Shown in pieces: positions 45,207-53,191 of a stretch of 64,000 nt of DNA. The notes under the pieces are model-generated. The model had not been told where the DNA came from. It did no database searches and saw only the letters and a program-made list of their open reading frames with translations. Numbering within the stretch: the stretch's first letter is position 1; each line of letters opens with the position of its first letter. The position numbers and the translations under genes are program-made. Source of the stretch: RPQJ01 sp046347155. Lineage in GTDB: Bacteria; Pseudomonadota; Gammaproteobacteria; Steroidobacterales; Steroidobacteraceae. Where the stretch lies: positions 372,001-436,000 of the forward strand of contig JAXMGT010000002.1 in assembly GCA_046347155.1 (NCBI GenBank). Direction: 5' to 3'.

Positions 45207-45650
45207 TCAGCCGGCCGGAAACACCGCGCTGAACGTGAAGGCCTCGGGCGTCGGCCCGTGCCGCCGCAGGTGGTCGAGCCGCCGGGCGGCTTCCTCGGTC
45301 GTCGGGACGTGTCCGGCCGGCACCCACCACAGCACCGCGTAGGCGTCCTCCATCCGCTCGAACCACTCTCGCCGCCGCCGCATGATCTCCGCGTGCGCGC
45401 TGCGGAACGCGAACTCGCGCAGCGCCTCGACGGACTCCCAGACCGACAGGTTCACGAGCTTGTCCTCCCCGAACGGGCGGATCGCGGTGGCATCGCCTTC
45501 GTCGTCCTTGAGCCGCCAGACGAAACCGGGTGCGGCGTCCGCGAGCCCATTGATGCGTTCGAGGTTTTCGACGAACCCGGCCATCACGGGCGAGTCGAGC
45601 GGCTCGCGCATCGTCGCGATGTTCAACTGGGCGAGGTGATGTCGGGTCAT
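45207..45650 (-). CDS. DUF3291 family protein
   Basis: A 147-residue cytoplasmic protein of the DUF3291 type, a dimeric alpha/beta barrel-like fold related to monooxygenase-like domains: HHLAQLNIATMREPLDSPVMAGFVENLERINGLADAAPGFVWRL, LVNLSVWESVEALREFAF and YAVLWWVPAGHVPTTEEA. Function unknown. It starts 24 bases after the stop of the next upstream gene. Confidence 0.86.
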   Translation of the reverse strand: MTRHHLAQLNIATMREPLDSPVMAGFVENLERINGLADAAPGFVWRLKDDEGDATAIRPFGEDKLVNLSVWESVEALREFAFRSAHAEIMRRRREWFERMEDAYAVLWWVPAGHVPTTEEAARRLDHLRRHGPTPEAFTFSAVFPAG

Positions 45651-45674
45651 CGACGTACCGTGCGGCTGGGGCGA

Positions 45675-46124
45675 CTACAGTTCGAGCCGGAGCGTACCGC
45701 CCACCGGCACGGCCTGCCAGCGCTGGGTTAGATCGGCGATCGCCGCGCGGACGGACAGGACGTCGGCTTCTTCGAGCCCGAGCGTCGGACAGCCGCGTGC
45801 CTCGCAGGTGACCCGGTACAGTTCGAGCATCTCCGCGGTGCTCGAACGCCCGCCGGACCACTCGTCGCCCTGGAAAACCTCGACGAGCCGCTCGACCGAA
45901 TCGCTCGCGGCGTCCGGCGTCATCGCGAATACGGCCTTCTCGCCGTCGCGGACGCGCCGGAGGAATCCGCGGGCCTGCAGCGTGTGCTCGACCGCGTAGT
46001 GCACCATGTCGTGCGGGATGATCCGCTGCTTCGGGCAGTCCACGCGCTCGACCGCGGCGCCGGGGCGGATCACGTCCATCCGGTCGTACTTGCCCGCGCC
46101 TTTCGTGAAGACGAACGCGGTCAT
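45675..46124 (-). CDS. hypothetical cytoplasmic protein
   Basis: A 149-residue protein with no family I recognise. It opens with a small beta region (TAFVFTKGAGKYDRMDVIRPGAAVERVDCPKQRIIPHDMVHYAVEHTL), and HDMVHYAVE resembles a conserved block in uncharacterised Proteobacterial proteins. The second half is helical. There is no signal peptide or membrane segment. Its start overlaps the stop of the small membrane protein gene by 4 bases (ATGA), showing coupling. Confidence 0.7.
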   Translation of the reverse strand: MTAFVFTKGAGKYDRMDVIRPGAAVERVDCPKQRIIPHDMVHYAVEHTLQARGFLRRVRDGEKAVFAMTPDAASDSVERLVEVFQGDEWSGGRSSTAEMLELYRVTCEARGCPTLGLEEADVLSVRAAIADLTQRWQAVPVGGTLRLEL

Positions 46125-46342
46125 CGATTTCCGCGCCGAGTCCGGACGGCGCCGATCGCAAGGCAGATGAGCGCGGGCCACAGGCAGATCGCGAACAGCA
46201 TCCCGGGCCCGACCGGATTCGGGTTCGGGTCGGGCCACAGGCCGATGGACGCGAGCGTGATGATCAGCAGCAGCGGCCCGCAGCCGAAGACGGCGAGCGC
46301 CAGCCCGATCCTGCTCCAGCGGTTCGAAAGAAAGTCTTTCAT
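46121..46342 (-). CDS. small two-helix membrane protein
   Basis: A 73-residue protein with two hydrophobic helices (IGLALAVFGCGPLLLIITLASIGL and GMLFAICLWPALICLAIGAV) joined by a Pro/Asn loop and ending RTRRGNR, which puts the C-terminus in the cytoplasm. No known family. It lies 4 bases after the acetyltransferase stop and overlaps the next start by 4. Confidence 0.7.
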   Translation of the reverse strand: MKDFLSNRWSRIGLALAVFGCGPLLLIITLASIGLWPDPNPNPVGPGMLFAICLWPALICLAIGAVRTRRGNR

Positions 46343-46346
46343 GCGG

Positions 46347-46868
46347 TCATCCGTCCACCGGCGACGATGGCGTGTCGAGCACGCGTTGGTAGAACGCGAG
46401 GTCGAGCCAGCGGCCGAACTTGTAGCCCGCCTCGCGGACCGTGCCCGCGTGCGTGAAGCCGAACGACGTGTGCAGCGCGATGCTGGCCGCGTTGCTGGCC
46501 TCGATGCCGCCGACGAGCACGTGGCACTCGCGCTCGCGCGCGACCTCGATCAGCGAGCCGAGCAGCCGCCGGCCGACGCCGCGGCCTCGGTGCTCGTGGT
46601 GGACGTACACCGAGTGCTCGACCGTGTACTTGTACGCGGGCCACGCGCGGAAGGCCCCATAGCTCGCGAAGCCGAGCAGGCGGCCCGCATCGTCCTCGGC
46701 GCCGAGCACCGGGTAGCCGCCGCGCGCCTTCGCGGCGAACCAGTCCACCATGAAAGCATCCGTGCGCGGGCGGTACTCCCAGAGCACGGTCGAGTTCAGG
46801 ATCGCCTCATTGAAGATTCCGAGGATGGCCGTGGCGTGGCGCTCGTGCGTGCAGTCGACGAGCTTCAT
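46347..46868 (-). CDS. GNAT acetyltransferase (phosphinothricin/methionine sulfoximine acetyltransferase-like)
   Basis: A 173-residue GNAT protein of the Pat/MddA type: AILGIFNEAILNSTVLWEYRPRT near the start, VEHSVYVHHEHRGRGVGRRLLGSLIEVAR with the acetyl-CoA R-G-x-G-x-G/R loop, and SNAASIALHTSFGFTHAGTVREAGYKFGRWLD. Family members acetylate phosphinothricin, methionine sulfoximine or related amino acids. The start at 46868 makes a 4-base overlap with the DUF4386 stop; a start 15 bases earlier is possible. Confidence 0.88.
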   Translation of the reverse strand: MKLVDCTHERHATAILGIFNEAILNSTVLWEYRPRTDAFMVDWFAAKARGGYPVLGAEDDAGRLLGFASYGAFRAWPAYKYTVEHSVYVHHEHRGRGVGRRLLGSLIEVARERECHVLVGGIEASNAASIALHTSFGFTHAGTVREAGYKFGRWLDLAFYQRVLDTPSSPVDG

Positions 46869-47581
46869 CGTTGACCGGGCCATCGGCTGAGGTCGACGCC
46901 CCGGACGAGCAGCCAGCTGGCGAACGCGAGTTCGGCGACGAACGGCGGCAGCAGGATCACCGGGAAGAGCCGTGCCGCGACGCTGGGTTCAATGATCAGC
47001 GCGAAGCTGTTCACGAGGTAGCAGAGCCCGGCCAGCTGCATGCCGCGCCCGATCAGCGCCGGCAGGTAGCCCGAGCGGGCGATCAGGTGGCCTTCGACCA
47101 GGCACGTGACCCCGAAGAACACGAGTCCGAGCGCGAAACCGTATTCGTGCGCGGCGATCGACACCTGCGCGAGCGCGTGCACTTGCGCCGGCGTGAATGC
47201 CGCTGCGGCGGACGAACTCTGGAGCAGCAGCGCGGGCACCAGCAGGTTCAGCTTGTTCGCGACCAGGACCGACGTCTGCACGACGTTCGAGACCAGCGCC
47301 AGCAGCGCGAGGTTCGCGTTGACGGGCCGGAGCAGCACGTAGATCGCGAGCATCACCGGGACGTCGAACACGTGCATCACGACGTCGGCGGCCGTGCTCG
47401 CGCGCCACAGCAGCATCGAGCCAATGATGCGATCGGCCGTCGCGGCCGGATCGCCGGAGACCACCAGCGTGCCGCGTGCGAACAGTTCGCCGAAGGCGCC
47501 GATCGCGATGATCGCGAGGTACATCGCTCCGGCCGTGCGGGCCCAACGTTGGGGGTGGGTGGTGGAGGTGTGCATCGTCAT
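46865..47581 (-). CDS. DUF4386 membrane protein
   Basis: A 238-residue protein with six hydrophobic helices. The start WARTAGAMYLAIIAIGAFGELFARG, then DRIIGSMLLWRASTAADVVMHVFDVPVMLAIYVLLRPVN and YGFALGLVFFGVTCLVEGHLIARSGYLPALIGRGMQLAGLCYLVNS, are standard DUF4386 features. Function unknown. GAGGA lies 4 bases before the ATG. Confidence 0.88.
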   Translation of the reverse strand: MTMHTSTTHPQRWARTAGAMYLAIIAIGAFGELFARGTLVVSGDPAATADRIIGSMLLWRASTAADVVMHVFDVPVMLAIYVLLRPVNANLALLALVSNVVQTSVLVANKLNLLVPALLLQSSSAAAAFTPAQVHALAQVSIAAHEYGFALGLVFFGVTCLVEGHLIARSGYLPALIGRGMQLAGLCYLVNSFALIIEPSVAARLFPVILLPPFVAELAFASWLLVRGVDLSRWPGQR

Positions 47582-47619
47582 CGGGTCCTCACTCTATCGC
47601 ATCCCATGGCCCGGACAGG

Positions 47620-48111
47620 TCAGAGCCAGCGCCGGACCCGTTGGCGGTACGCCGCGAACTCGTCGCCGAACGCGACGGCGAGCATCCGCTCCTCGGGGAG
47701 GATCTGGAAGCGGGTGATCCAGGCGACGAATACGGCCGGTCCGAGGGAGGCGGCCGGCGCCGCGAGCGCGACGGCCCAGCCGAGCAGCATTGCCGCGAAC
47801 CCCACGTACATCGGGTTCCGGGTGCGGTGGTAGATCCCGTCCACGACCAGGGACGACGTGGCCCCGGGCGTCATCGGGTTCACGGTCGTGCGGGCGCGCC
47901 TGAAAGCGCGGACGCCGGCGACGACGAACGTGAGTCCGGCGGCGAACAGCAGGGCCGCGGCCAGGCGGCGCAGCAGCGAGCCCGCGAGCAGATCGTCCAG
48001 CGACGGTCGCGCGAGCCACATTGCCGCCGCGATTGCGATGCCGAGCGCGACCGGCGGCACGCGGAGCTCGAGCCCGTGCAGCAGTCCGCCGAAGCTGGGG
48101 CTCGCGCTCAT
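47620..48111 (-). CDS. isoprenylcysteine carboxylmethyltransferase-like membrane protein
   Basis: A 163-residue protein with four hydrophobic helices and the PEMT/ICMT signature GIYHRTRNPMYVGFAAMLLGWAVAL plus ILPEERMLAVAFGDEFAAYRQRVRRWL. Bacterial members methylate small lipophilic substrates; the target is unknown. The start at 48111 overlaps the GST-like gene stop by 4 bases. Confidence 0.88.
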   Translation of the reverse strand: MSASPSFGGLLHGLELRVPPVALGIAIAAAMWLARPSLDDLLAGSLLRRLAAALLFAAGLTFVVAGVRAFRRARTTVNPMTPGATSSLVVDGIYHRTRNPMYVGFAAMLLGWAVALAAPAASLGPAVFVAWITRFQILPEERMLAVAFGDEFAAYRQRVRRWL

Positions 48112-48779
48112 TTGGCCCGATGCTCGGTGAGCACGGGCGCGAGTCGCGGGTGCTGCTCGAGCCGCTCGATCACCGCATGGCAGGCGGGCCGCGCCTTCGC
48201 GAGGTGCTTCCGGGCGCCGGACCACTGGGACACGATCACCGTGAGGAACGCGAGCGCGCCGGGCGGCTCGCCGCCGAGCACTGGGTCGTCCCCGTACGCG
48301 TCGGCGAACAGGTCCCAGGCCCGGTGCAGGTTCGCGCGGGCCGCCTGGCGGACGTGATCGCGCGCGTCGTCGTCCGTGGCCGTGGTCCACCGCTCCGGGT
48401 AGTCGCAGATGGAGATAGCCGAGTAGCAGTTCGCCGCGATGTAGACGAGCCCGCGCAGCGCGCGCGCACGGGCAGCCGGATCGGCCGGCAGCAGCCCGGC
48501 CGCAGGGTGGGCGAGCGCCAGGTGGATCAGGATGGCCGCGCTTTCGGTGAGCACCGAGCCGTCGGGTTCCACGAGCGTCGGGATCTGGCCGAGCGGGTTC
48601 ACGCGGCGCAGCGCCTCGAGACCGGGGCCCGGTTCCCACGTGGCCGCGCGCACGACGCGATACTCGAGCCCCGCGGCGCGCAGCCCCATCTCGACCGCGG
48701 CCGAGCCCGAGCCGGGCGCGCCGTAAAGCGTGCGGGTGCCGGGCGCGACCACCGGCGTCGTGTCGTCCTTCGCTGGCAT
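48108..48779 (-). CDS. glutathione S-transferase family protein
   Basis: A 223-residue GST-like protein. The N-terminal fold is seen in RTLYGAPGSGSAAVEMGLRAAGLEYRVV and NPLGQIPTLVEPDGSVLTESAAILIHLALAHP; the C-terminal helical domain is divergent. GSGSA at the active-site position suggests a Ser-type enzyme. It differs from the other GST in the window (43.5 kb) and is not a recent duplicate. Confidence 0.88.
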   Translation of the reverse strand: MPAKDDTTPVVAPGTRTLYGAPGSGSAAVEMGLRAAGLEYRVVRAATWEPGPGLEALRRVNPLGQIPTLVEPDGSVLTESAAILIHLALAHPAAGLLPADPAARARALRGLVYIAANCYSAISICDYPERWTTATDDDARDHVRQAARANLHRAWDLFADAYGDDPVLGGEPPGALAFLTVIVSQWSGARKHLAKARPACHAVIERLEQHPRLAPVLTEHRAK

Positions 48780-48836
48780 CCGTGTTCCTCCCCGACCCGC
48801 GAATCATACGGGCCGCCCGGCACGCCGGTCGACCGG

Positions 48837-49370
48837 TCAGAACGAGGAGCCGGGCTGCTTCAGGAACTCGAGTTCCTCGGCCGTCGAGGTGCGACCGAGG
48901 ATCGCGTTGCGGTGCGGGTAGCGGCCGAACCGGTCCACGATCGCCTTGTGCTTCAGCTCGAATTCAAAGTTCTTCGGCGCGTGCTCGCGGAACAGCGCCT
49001 CGGCGACCGCATGGATCGCCCGCGACTCGCTGTGCATGTAGGGCATCAGCAGGAACGCGCGTCCGGGCAGGTCGAGGTCCGCGAGCGCGCCGGCGGCCAC
49101 GGCCTCCTGCGCCAGCACGAGTGCCGCCACGTCCTGCGCGAACATCCGCGGCGTGTCGCGGTACAGGTTCCGGGAGAACTGGTCGAGCACGATGATCTCG
49201 GCCAGCCGGCCCCGGGCGTCCGTGCGCCAGGGGTAGAGTTCGCCGGCCGAGGCCCGGTCGTGCAGCGCCGCGAACCGGGCGCGGATCACCGCGTCGAACG
49301 CCGGGTCGTGGATCCACCACAGCTTCGGGTCGATCTCGTGGAACCAGAACTCGAGGACCTCGTCCCGCAT
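48837..49370 (-). CDS. DUF924 family protein
   Basis: A 177-residue DUF924 protein: EVLEFWFHEIDPKLWW, IIVLDQFSRNLYRDTPRMFAQDVAAL, FLLMPYMHSES and FGRYPHRNAILGRTSTAEELEFL are all diagnostic. The fold is TPR-like helical; function unknown. It starts 10 bases after the COG4705-type membrane protein stop. Confidence 0.92.
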   Translation of the reverse strand: MRDEVLEFWFHEIDPKLWWIHDPAFDAVIRARFAALHDRASAGELYPWRTDARGRLAEIIVLDQFSRNLYRDTPRMFAQDVAALVLAQEAVAAGALADLDLPGRAFLLMPYMHSESRAIHAVAEALFREHAPKNFEFELKHKAIVDRFGRYPHRNAILGRTSTAEELEFLKQPGSSF

Positions 49371-49380
49371 CGGCGCGCCC

Positions 49381-50130
49381 TCAGCCGTGGCCCGCGACGG
49401 CGGGCCGCTGCCGCGACAGCGCGATCCCGCCGACGATCAGGAGCAGCAGCACCGCGGAGGCGGAGTAGCGGCTCAGCGCGAGGCCGCCCGAGGCGAGCGG
49501 CTTGTCCAGGAAGTCGCCGACGACCGCGCCCAGCGGCCGCGTGAGCACGAACGCGGCCCAGAACAGCAGCGTGTGCGAGACCTCGCTCCAGAAGTAGGCC
49601 GCGGCGACCACCGCGAGCAGCGCGCCGAACAGCACGGCGGCGCCCAGGTAGCCGAGGCCCGCCGTGTCGGCGGTCCAGTCGCCGAGCGCGGTGCCGAGCG
49701 TCTGCGACATCATGATCGTGATCCAGTAGAAGAACTCCGTGCGTGGCTCGCTGACCGAGGCGACCGACACCGTGCCGGTCGTCCGGTACCAGACCGCGAG
49801 CGACAGGAGCAGCAGCCCGAGCAGCAGCGCGCTGCCGCCGGCGTAGCCGATGCCGAGCGAGCGGGTCGCGAAGTCCGCGAGCGTCGTGCCGACCGTCGTC
49901 GTCGCGATGATCGCGAGCCAGTAGACGTAGGGGTGGAACCGCCGGGCCGCGATCTGCACGCCGACCGCCGCGAGGAACAGCACGGCGAAGATCCCGGTGG
50001 CCGCGAGGTAGCCGAGCCCCATCGACATCGACACCGCGTCGCCACCCGTCTCGCCGAGCGTGGTCGCGAAGATCTTGATCAGCCAGAACGCGAGCGTAAC
50101 TTCGGGGACCTTGCTCGCAGTGGTGCTCAC
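49381..50130 (-). CDS. COG4705-type multi-helix membrane protein with fourfold internal repeat
   Basis: A 249-residue membrane protein with eight hydrophobic helices. A motif of the form T-x-L-G-x-x-x-[GA]-D recurs four times: ATTLGETGGDAVS, TTVGTTLADF, SQTLGTALGDW and TRPLGAVVGDF. This is typical of the uncharacterised COG4705 family and suggests a pseudo-symmetric transporter or channel. The GTG start at 50130 overlaps the GFA gene stop by 4 bases (GTGA); it is chosen because the first helix with the first repeat follows directly. Confidence 0.85.
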   Translation of the reverse strand: MSTTASKVPEVTLAFWLIKIFATTLGETGGDAVSMSMGLGYLAATGIFAVLFLAAVGVQIAARRFHPYVYWLAIIATTTVGTTLADFATRSLGIGYAGGSALLLGLLLLSLAVWYRTTGTVSVASVSEPRTEFFYWITIMMSQTLGTALGDWTADTAGLGYLGAAVLFGALLAVVAAAYFWSEVSHTLLFWAAFVLTRPLGAVVGDFLDKPLASGGLALSRYSASAVLLLLIVGGIALSRQRPAVAGHG

Positions 50131-50540
50131 GGGAAGTGCTCCGCGTCCGGTGGCGGCACGACCCACCCGTGCTTGCGACTCTCGTAGACCGAGACCCACG
50201 GCGTCGGGAACGTCGGGTCGGCGAACGCGCCGACCGGGATTGCGATCACGTCGTCCTTGCCTTCGGTCACGCACCAGACCGTCGCACCGCAGGTGGGGCA
50301 GAAGTGGAACCGCGCCCGGCCGCCCTCGTCGCCGACGCGCACGTACTCGCTCGAGTGGCCGCCGAGGACGACCTGGTCGCGCGGGTAGCGCGCCTGCTCG
50401 GCGAACGGACCGCCCGTACGACGCTGGCAGGCGAGGCAGTGGCAGATCGAGATGCGCACCGGGTCACCGCGGACCTCGGCCGTGAGCTGGCCGCAACTGC
50501 AGGCGGCGAGGCGGGCGGTCGTCACGGCTGCTTGTTCCAC
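50127..50540 (-). CDS. GFA-domain protein (glutathione-dependent formaldehyde-activating family)
   Basis: A 137-residue GFA-fold zinc protein: CSCGQLTAEVRGD, ISICHCLACQRRTGGPFAEQARYP and FHFCPTCGATVW carry the zinc-binding Cys sets. Despite the family name, most members have no proven activity on formaldehyde. The 3' overlap with the membrane protein gene and 19-base overlap with the upstream gene show a compact operon. Confidence 0.9.
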   Translation of the reverse strand: MEQAAVTTARLAACSCGQLTAEVRGDPVRISICHCLACQRRTGGPFAEQARYPRDQVVLGGHSSEYVRVGDEGGRARFHFCPTCGATVWCVTEGKDDVIAIPVGAFADPTFPTPWVSVYESRKHGWVVPPPDAEHFP

Positions 50541-51025
50541 CAGCGATTCGGGTTCTTGTCATCCGGGCTCGTCGAGCGACTGCGCCAGACCTCGCTCACG
50601 TAGATCACCGGCTCCTCGTAGCTGTGCGCGCCGTAGACGGCATCGAGTGCCTTCTTGAGTACGGCCGGGTCGCGCGGCAGCGAGAAGCTGACGTTTGTCG
50701 TTGGCATGCGCCCCGGCGCCGACTGTTGCCCCGCCTTGGAGCCGTCGAGCGGTCGAAACTGCTCGAGCCCGGGTGCGTCGAGGTAGGCCACGTGGTCGTA
50801 CTTGCCGTACTCGAGGCCGACGGCTGCTGCGGCCGCGGCGAGCACTTTGTCGGCGTCTTCGCTCGGAACGTGTATGGACACGAGCCACGCCGGCTCCATC
50901 CTGTAATGAGCACCCGATACTCCGGCCGGTGTGGCTCCCGGCGAGTCCGCCTGTGCCCGGAGAGCGCAGGTTGCGGAAAGCAGGACGATGGCGGCGATGG
51001 CCATTGCACGAGTGCGTTCAGGCAT
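50522..51025 (-). CDS. exported NIF3/YqfO-like domain protein
   Basis: A 167-residue protein with a signal peptide (AMAIAAIVLLSATCALRAQA). The mature part resembles the YqfO/NIF3-insert (CutA-like) domain: AWLVSIHVPSEDADKVLAAAAAAVGLEYGKYDHVAYLDAPGLEQFRPLDGSKAG, a TNVSFSLPRDPAVLKKALDAV segment and AHSYEEPVIYV, the last being the family's HPYEEP motif with one change. Cytoplasmic relatives are of unclear function; an exported stand-alone version is unusual. The gene is 72 bases downstream of the DUF7010 gene. Confidence 0.75.
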   Translation of the reverse strand: MPERTRAMAIAAIVLLSATCALRAQADSPGATPAGVSGAHYRMEPAWLVSIHVPSEDADKVLAAAAAAVGLEYGKYDHVAYLDAPGLEQFRPLDGSKAGQQSAPGRMPTTNVSFSLPRDPAVLKKALDAVYGAHSYEEPVIYVSEVWRSRSTSPDDKNPNRWWNKQP

Positions 51026-51097
51026 GGTGATCCCCTGCGCTACTGGTGGAAACGTGCAGGATGCTAACGCGTCTGAAGCGTCCGCGGCGAACGGGCG

Positions 51098-51661
51098 TCA
51101 GGCCTCGCGCGACGACCGGAACAGCAGGATCGCAAACAGAACCTCGACGGCGCCCCCGGAGAACGCCGACAGCGGCACCGGGGCACGGGCCAGCGCGAGT
51201 CCGACGCCGAGCAGGCACAGGACGCCGCCGAGCGCCCAGTACAGGCGTACGCCGTACAGTGTCTGGAACGTGAGGTAGCGGCCCCCGATCACGAGCAGCA
51301 TGGCCGGGAAGAACCACTCGATCCGCAGCACGTGCATGCCGTAGGCGATTGCGATGCCCGCCAGCATCCAGAGCGTGCCCTCGGCCGCGAGCCGTGCCAG
51401 AGGGTTCGACGGGTCGTGCCGGCCCGGCGCGCCGATGAGCTTCGCCAGCAGCACGCCCAGCGGATGAATTGCCGCGCCACCGATCAACAGCGCATACACC
51501 GCCGCCGCGGCCGAGACGCGCGTCGCGACCACGCCGGCCGTCAGCCACACGAGGCCCGACACGAGCACGCCCGGCGCGCCGCACCGGTACCCGGTGCGCA
51601 TTTCGGCCTGTGCCTGGGAGAGGGAGAGGTTGGTCATGAGCGTGGTGGGAGTATGGGTCAT
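51098..51661 (-). CDS. DUF7010-type membrane protein
   Basis: A 187-residue membrane protein with about six helices: GVLVSGLVWLTAGVVATRVSAAAAVYALLIGGAAIHPLGVLLAKLIG, LWMLAGIAIAYGMHVLRIEWFFPAMLLVIGGRYLTFQTLYG and VLFAILLFRSSREA. The MRTGYRCGAPGVLVSGLVWL opening matches DUF7010 as I recall it. The start is uncertain among 51694 (GTG), 51661 and 51637; I use 51661. This is the last clearly chromosomal gene before the integron-like region. Confidence 0.78.
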   Translation of the reverse strand: MTHTPTTLMTNLSLSQAQAEMRTGYRCGAPGVLVSGLVWLTAGVVATRVSAAAAVYALLIGGAAIHPLGVLLAKLIGAPGRHDPSNPLARLAAEGTLWMLAGIAIAYGMHVLRIEWFFPAMLLVIGGRYLTFQTLYGVRLYWALGGVLCLLGVGLALARAPVPLSAFSGGAVEVLFAILLFRSSREA

Positions 51662-51748
51662 GTTCACGGAAAATTGACGATTCAGCTGAATCACAATTCC
51701 GTGGCGGCTCGAGGGTAACAGCGTCTGCAGGAATCGACGGTGCAGTAT

Positions 51749-51785
51749 CTGAGTCCGGCGGCATTCGAAGATGCCGCGGCCTCAG
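51749..51785 (-). terminator. stem-loop at the left edge of the cassette region
   Basis: CTGAG (51749-51753) pairs with CTCAG (51781-51785), and inside it GCGGCAT (51758-51764) pairs with ATGCCGC (51771-51777) around a 6-base loop. It lies about 50 bases after the VOC gene stop, where a cassette would carry its attC. It may be a terminator or the remains of a decayed attC; no matching R sites were seen. Confidence 0.4.
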
Positions 51786-51834
51786 TTCAGGTCGGTGTCA
51801 GGGGAAGGCAGGCAAACCCATCTTGCGCCTGCGA

Positions 51835-52200
51835 CTAGCGAACTGCGGAGGCATCAAAGTGAGGGTTTTCTATCACGCCCAGCCGGTTTCCGAACGGGTC
51901 TTCCACAGCTCCGACCTTGATTCCTCCACCCACGTCAGTGATTGGCTCCAATGGCTTGGCTTCAAGCTCAAGAAGTCGGGCGATTGCGAAGCTTGCATCC
52001 TGAACGCCCCAGAGCCGCTGGGGCCCATCCGTACCGGGAGTGCCGTCTGGGACCAGGCCGAGCTCGAAGCCCCCGACGGAAAAGCCGACGTAGAACGGTT
52101 CATCAAAGTATGGAGGGAATCCAAGCAGCCTTTCGTACCAGTCCTTTGCGCTGTTCAGGTCTGGAACAGGATAAATGGCGGTTCGGAGGCCGAGCAGCAT
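51835..52200 (-). CDS. VOC (glyoxalase-like) family protein, probable cassette gene
   Basis: A 121-residue VOC protein: LRTAIYPVPDLNSAKDWYERLLGFPPYFDEPFYVGFSVGGFELGLVPD, then YWGV-like LWGVQDASFAIARLLE and IKVGAVEDPFGNRLGVIENPHF. Metal ligands expected in the family are partly present (Glu in GFELGLVP, Glu in GVIENP). GGGAGACATCC precedes the ATG at 52200. It starts about 60 bases after the R site of attC-A on the minus strand, so it looks like the last surviving cassette gene. Its G+C is lower than the core genes'. Confidence 0.85.
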   Translation of the reverse strand: MLLGLRTAIYPVPDLNSAKDWYERLLGFPPYFDEPFYVGFSVGGFELGLVPDGTPGTDGPQRLWGVQDASFAIARLLELEAKPLEPITDVGGGIKVGAVEDPFGNRLGVIENPHFDASAVR

Positions 52201-52387
52201 GGATGTCTCCCAGGGAATTCGTCGGGGCAAGCGGACTCGCTGCGGACTGGTTCACTCGCGGCCTAACGTTGCCGATGAGCGGCCGCGCTCAGGTGTGTCC
52301 GAGGGCTCAAACTCGCGCGCGAATCGCGCTCCGCTGGCACTTTACCCATCCCTAGAGAGTTCCCACGGAAAAGTGGACACCTGTTGG

Positions 52388-53191
52388 TTAGCTGCATTGA
52401 CGTTCGAACTCAACCGGCGCTCGATATCCGAGCGCCGAGTGTAGCCGCTCCTCGTTGTAGAACTCCACGTACGCCCGCAGGGCCTGGCGCAATTCGTGGT
52501 CGGTGTCGAATCGGCGCCGATGGTACATGTCGGACTTCATGGACTTGAACCACGACTCCATGTGGGCGTTGTCGTTCATGCGCCGCGGCCGATTCAGGCT
52601 CTGCTCGAGCCGGGCCCGGCGCAGCGTTCGCTTCACCTCGGCGGCGAGGTTCTCGACGCCGCGGTCGCTGTGGAAGATCAGGCCTGGTGCCGGCTGGCGA
52701 CGGCGGATCGCCTGCTGGATCGCGCGCCGCATCAGTTGGGCCGATTTCTCCGCGCCCAGCGCCCAGCCGAGTACCCGTCGCGAGTAGCGGTCCATCACGG
52801 TCGCCAGGTATCGCCACTCGCCCCGGACCTTTAGGTACGTCACGTCACCCACCCAGACCTGGTCCGGTCGGGTGATCTCGATACCCTGCACGCGATTGCC
52901 GACGCTTGCGAAGAAGCGGCCCAGCCCCGGCAGTCGTCGATACAGCCGCGCAGAGCAGGCCTGAATGCCGTTTTCCCGCATCAGCCGTTCGATTCGCCGG
53001 CGTCCGACGGACTCGCCAGCTCGCCGCAGCGCCTCGTGCACCCTGGGGCTGCCATAGGTGCTGCGGCTTCGAGCGTGAGTGCTGCGGATCTTCTGCAGCA
53101 GCCGTTCGTCCTCGACGGCCCGGGCGCTGCGCGGCCGCGCCTGCCACGCATAGAAGCCGCTCGGGCTGACGCCATACAGCTCGCACATCAC
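52388..53191 (-). CDS. IS3-family transposase OrfB (DDE integrase domain)
   Basis: A 267-residue OrfB with an HTH_21-type start (YGVSPSGFYAWQARP, RSTYGSPRVHEALRRAG) and an rve integrase domain. The catalytic residues are visible: Asp in QVWVGDVTYLKV, Asp in IFHSDRGVEN and Glu in NAHMESWFKSMKSDMYHRR. It is normally made as an OrfAB fusion by -1 frameshifting at 53269-53275; the coordinates here start at the first in-frame start codon (GTG) and the true reading continues up to the frameshift site. Confidence 0.93.
   Translation of the reverse strand: MMCELYGVSPSGFYAWQARPRSARAVEDERLLQKIRSTHARSRSTYGSPRVHEALRRAGESVGRRRIERLMRENGIQACSARLYRRLPGLGRFFASVGNRVQGIEITRPDQVWVGDVTYLKVRGEWRYLATVMDRYSRRVLGWALGAEKSAQLMRRAIQQAIRRRQPAPGLIFHSDRGVENLAAEVKRTLRRARLEQSLNRPRRMNDNAHMESWFKSMKSDMYHRRRFDTDHELRQALRAYVEFYNEERLHSALGYRAPVEFERQCS

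Noticed and set aside
48780..48836. Gap between GST-like and DUF924 genes as a decayed attC
   Set aside because: No R or L boxes can be aligned in the gap.
51713..51720. GGGTAAC as a possible left-end R box
   Set aside because: It does not fit the consensus and no partner with L-box pairing was seen; the nearby stem-loop is reported only as such.
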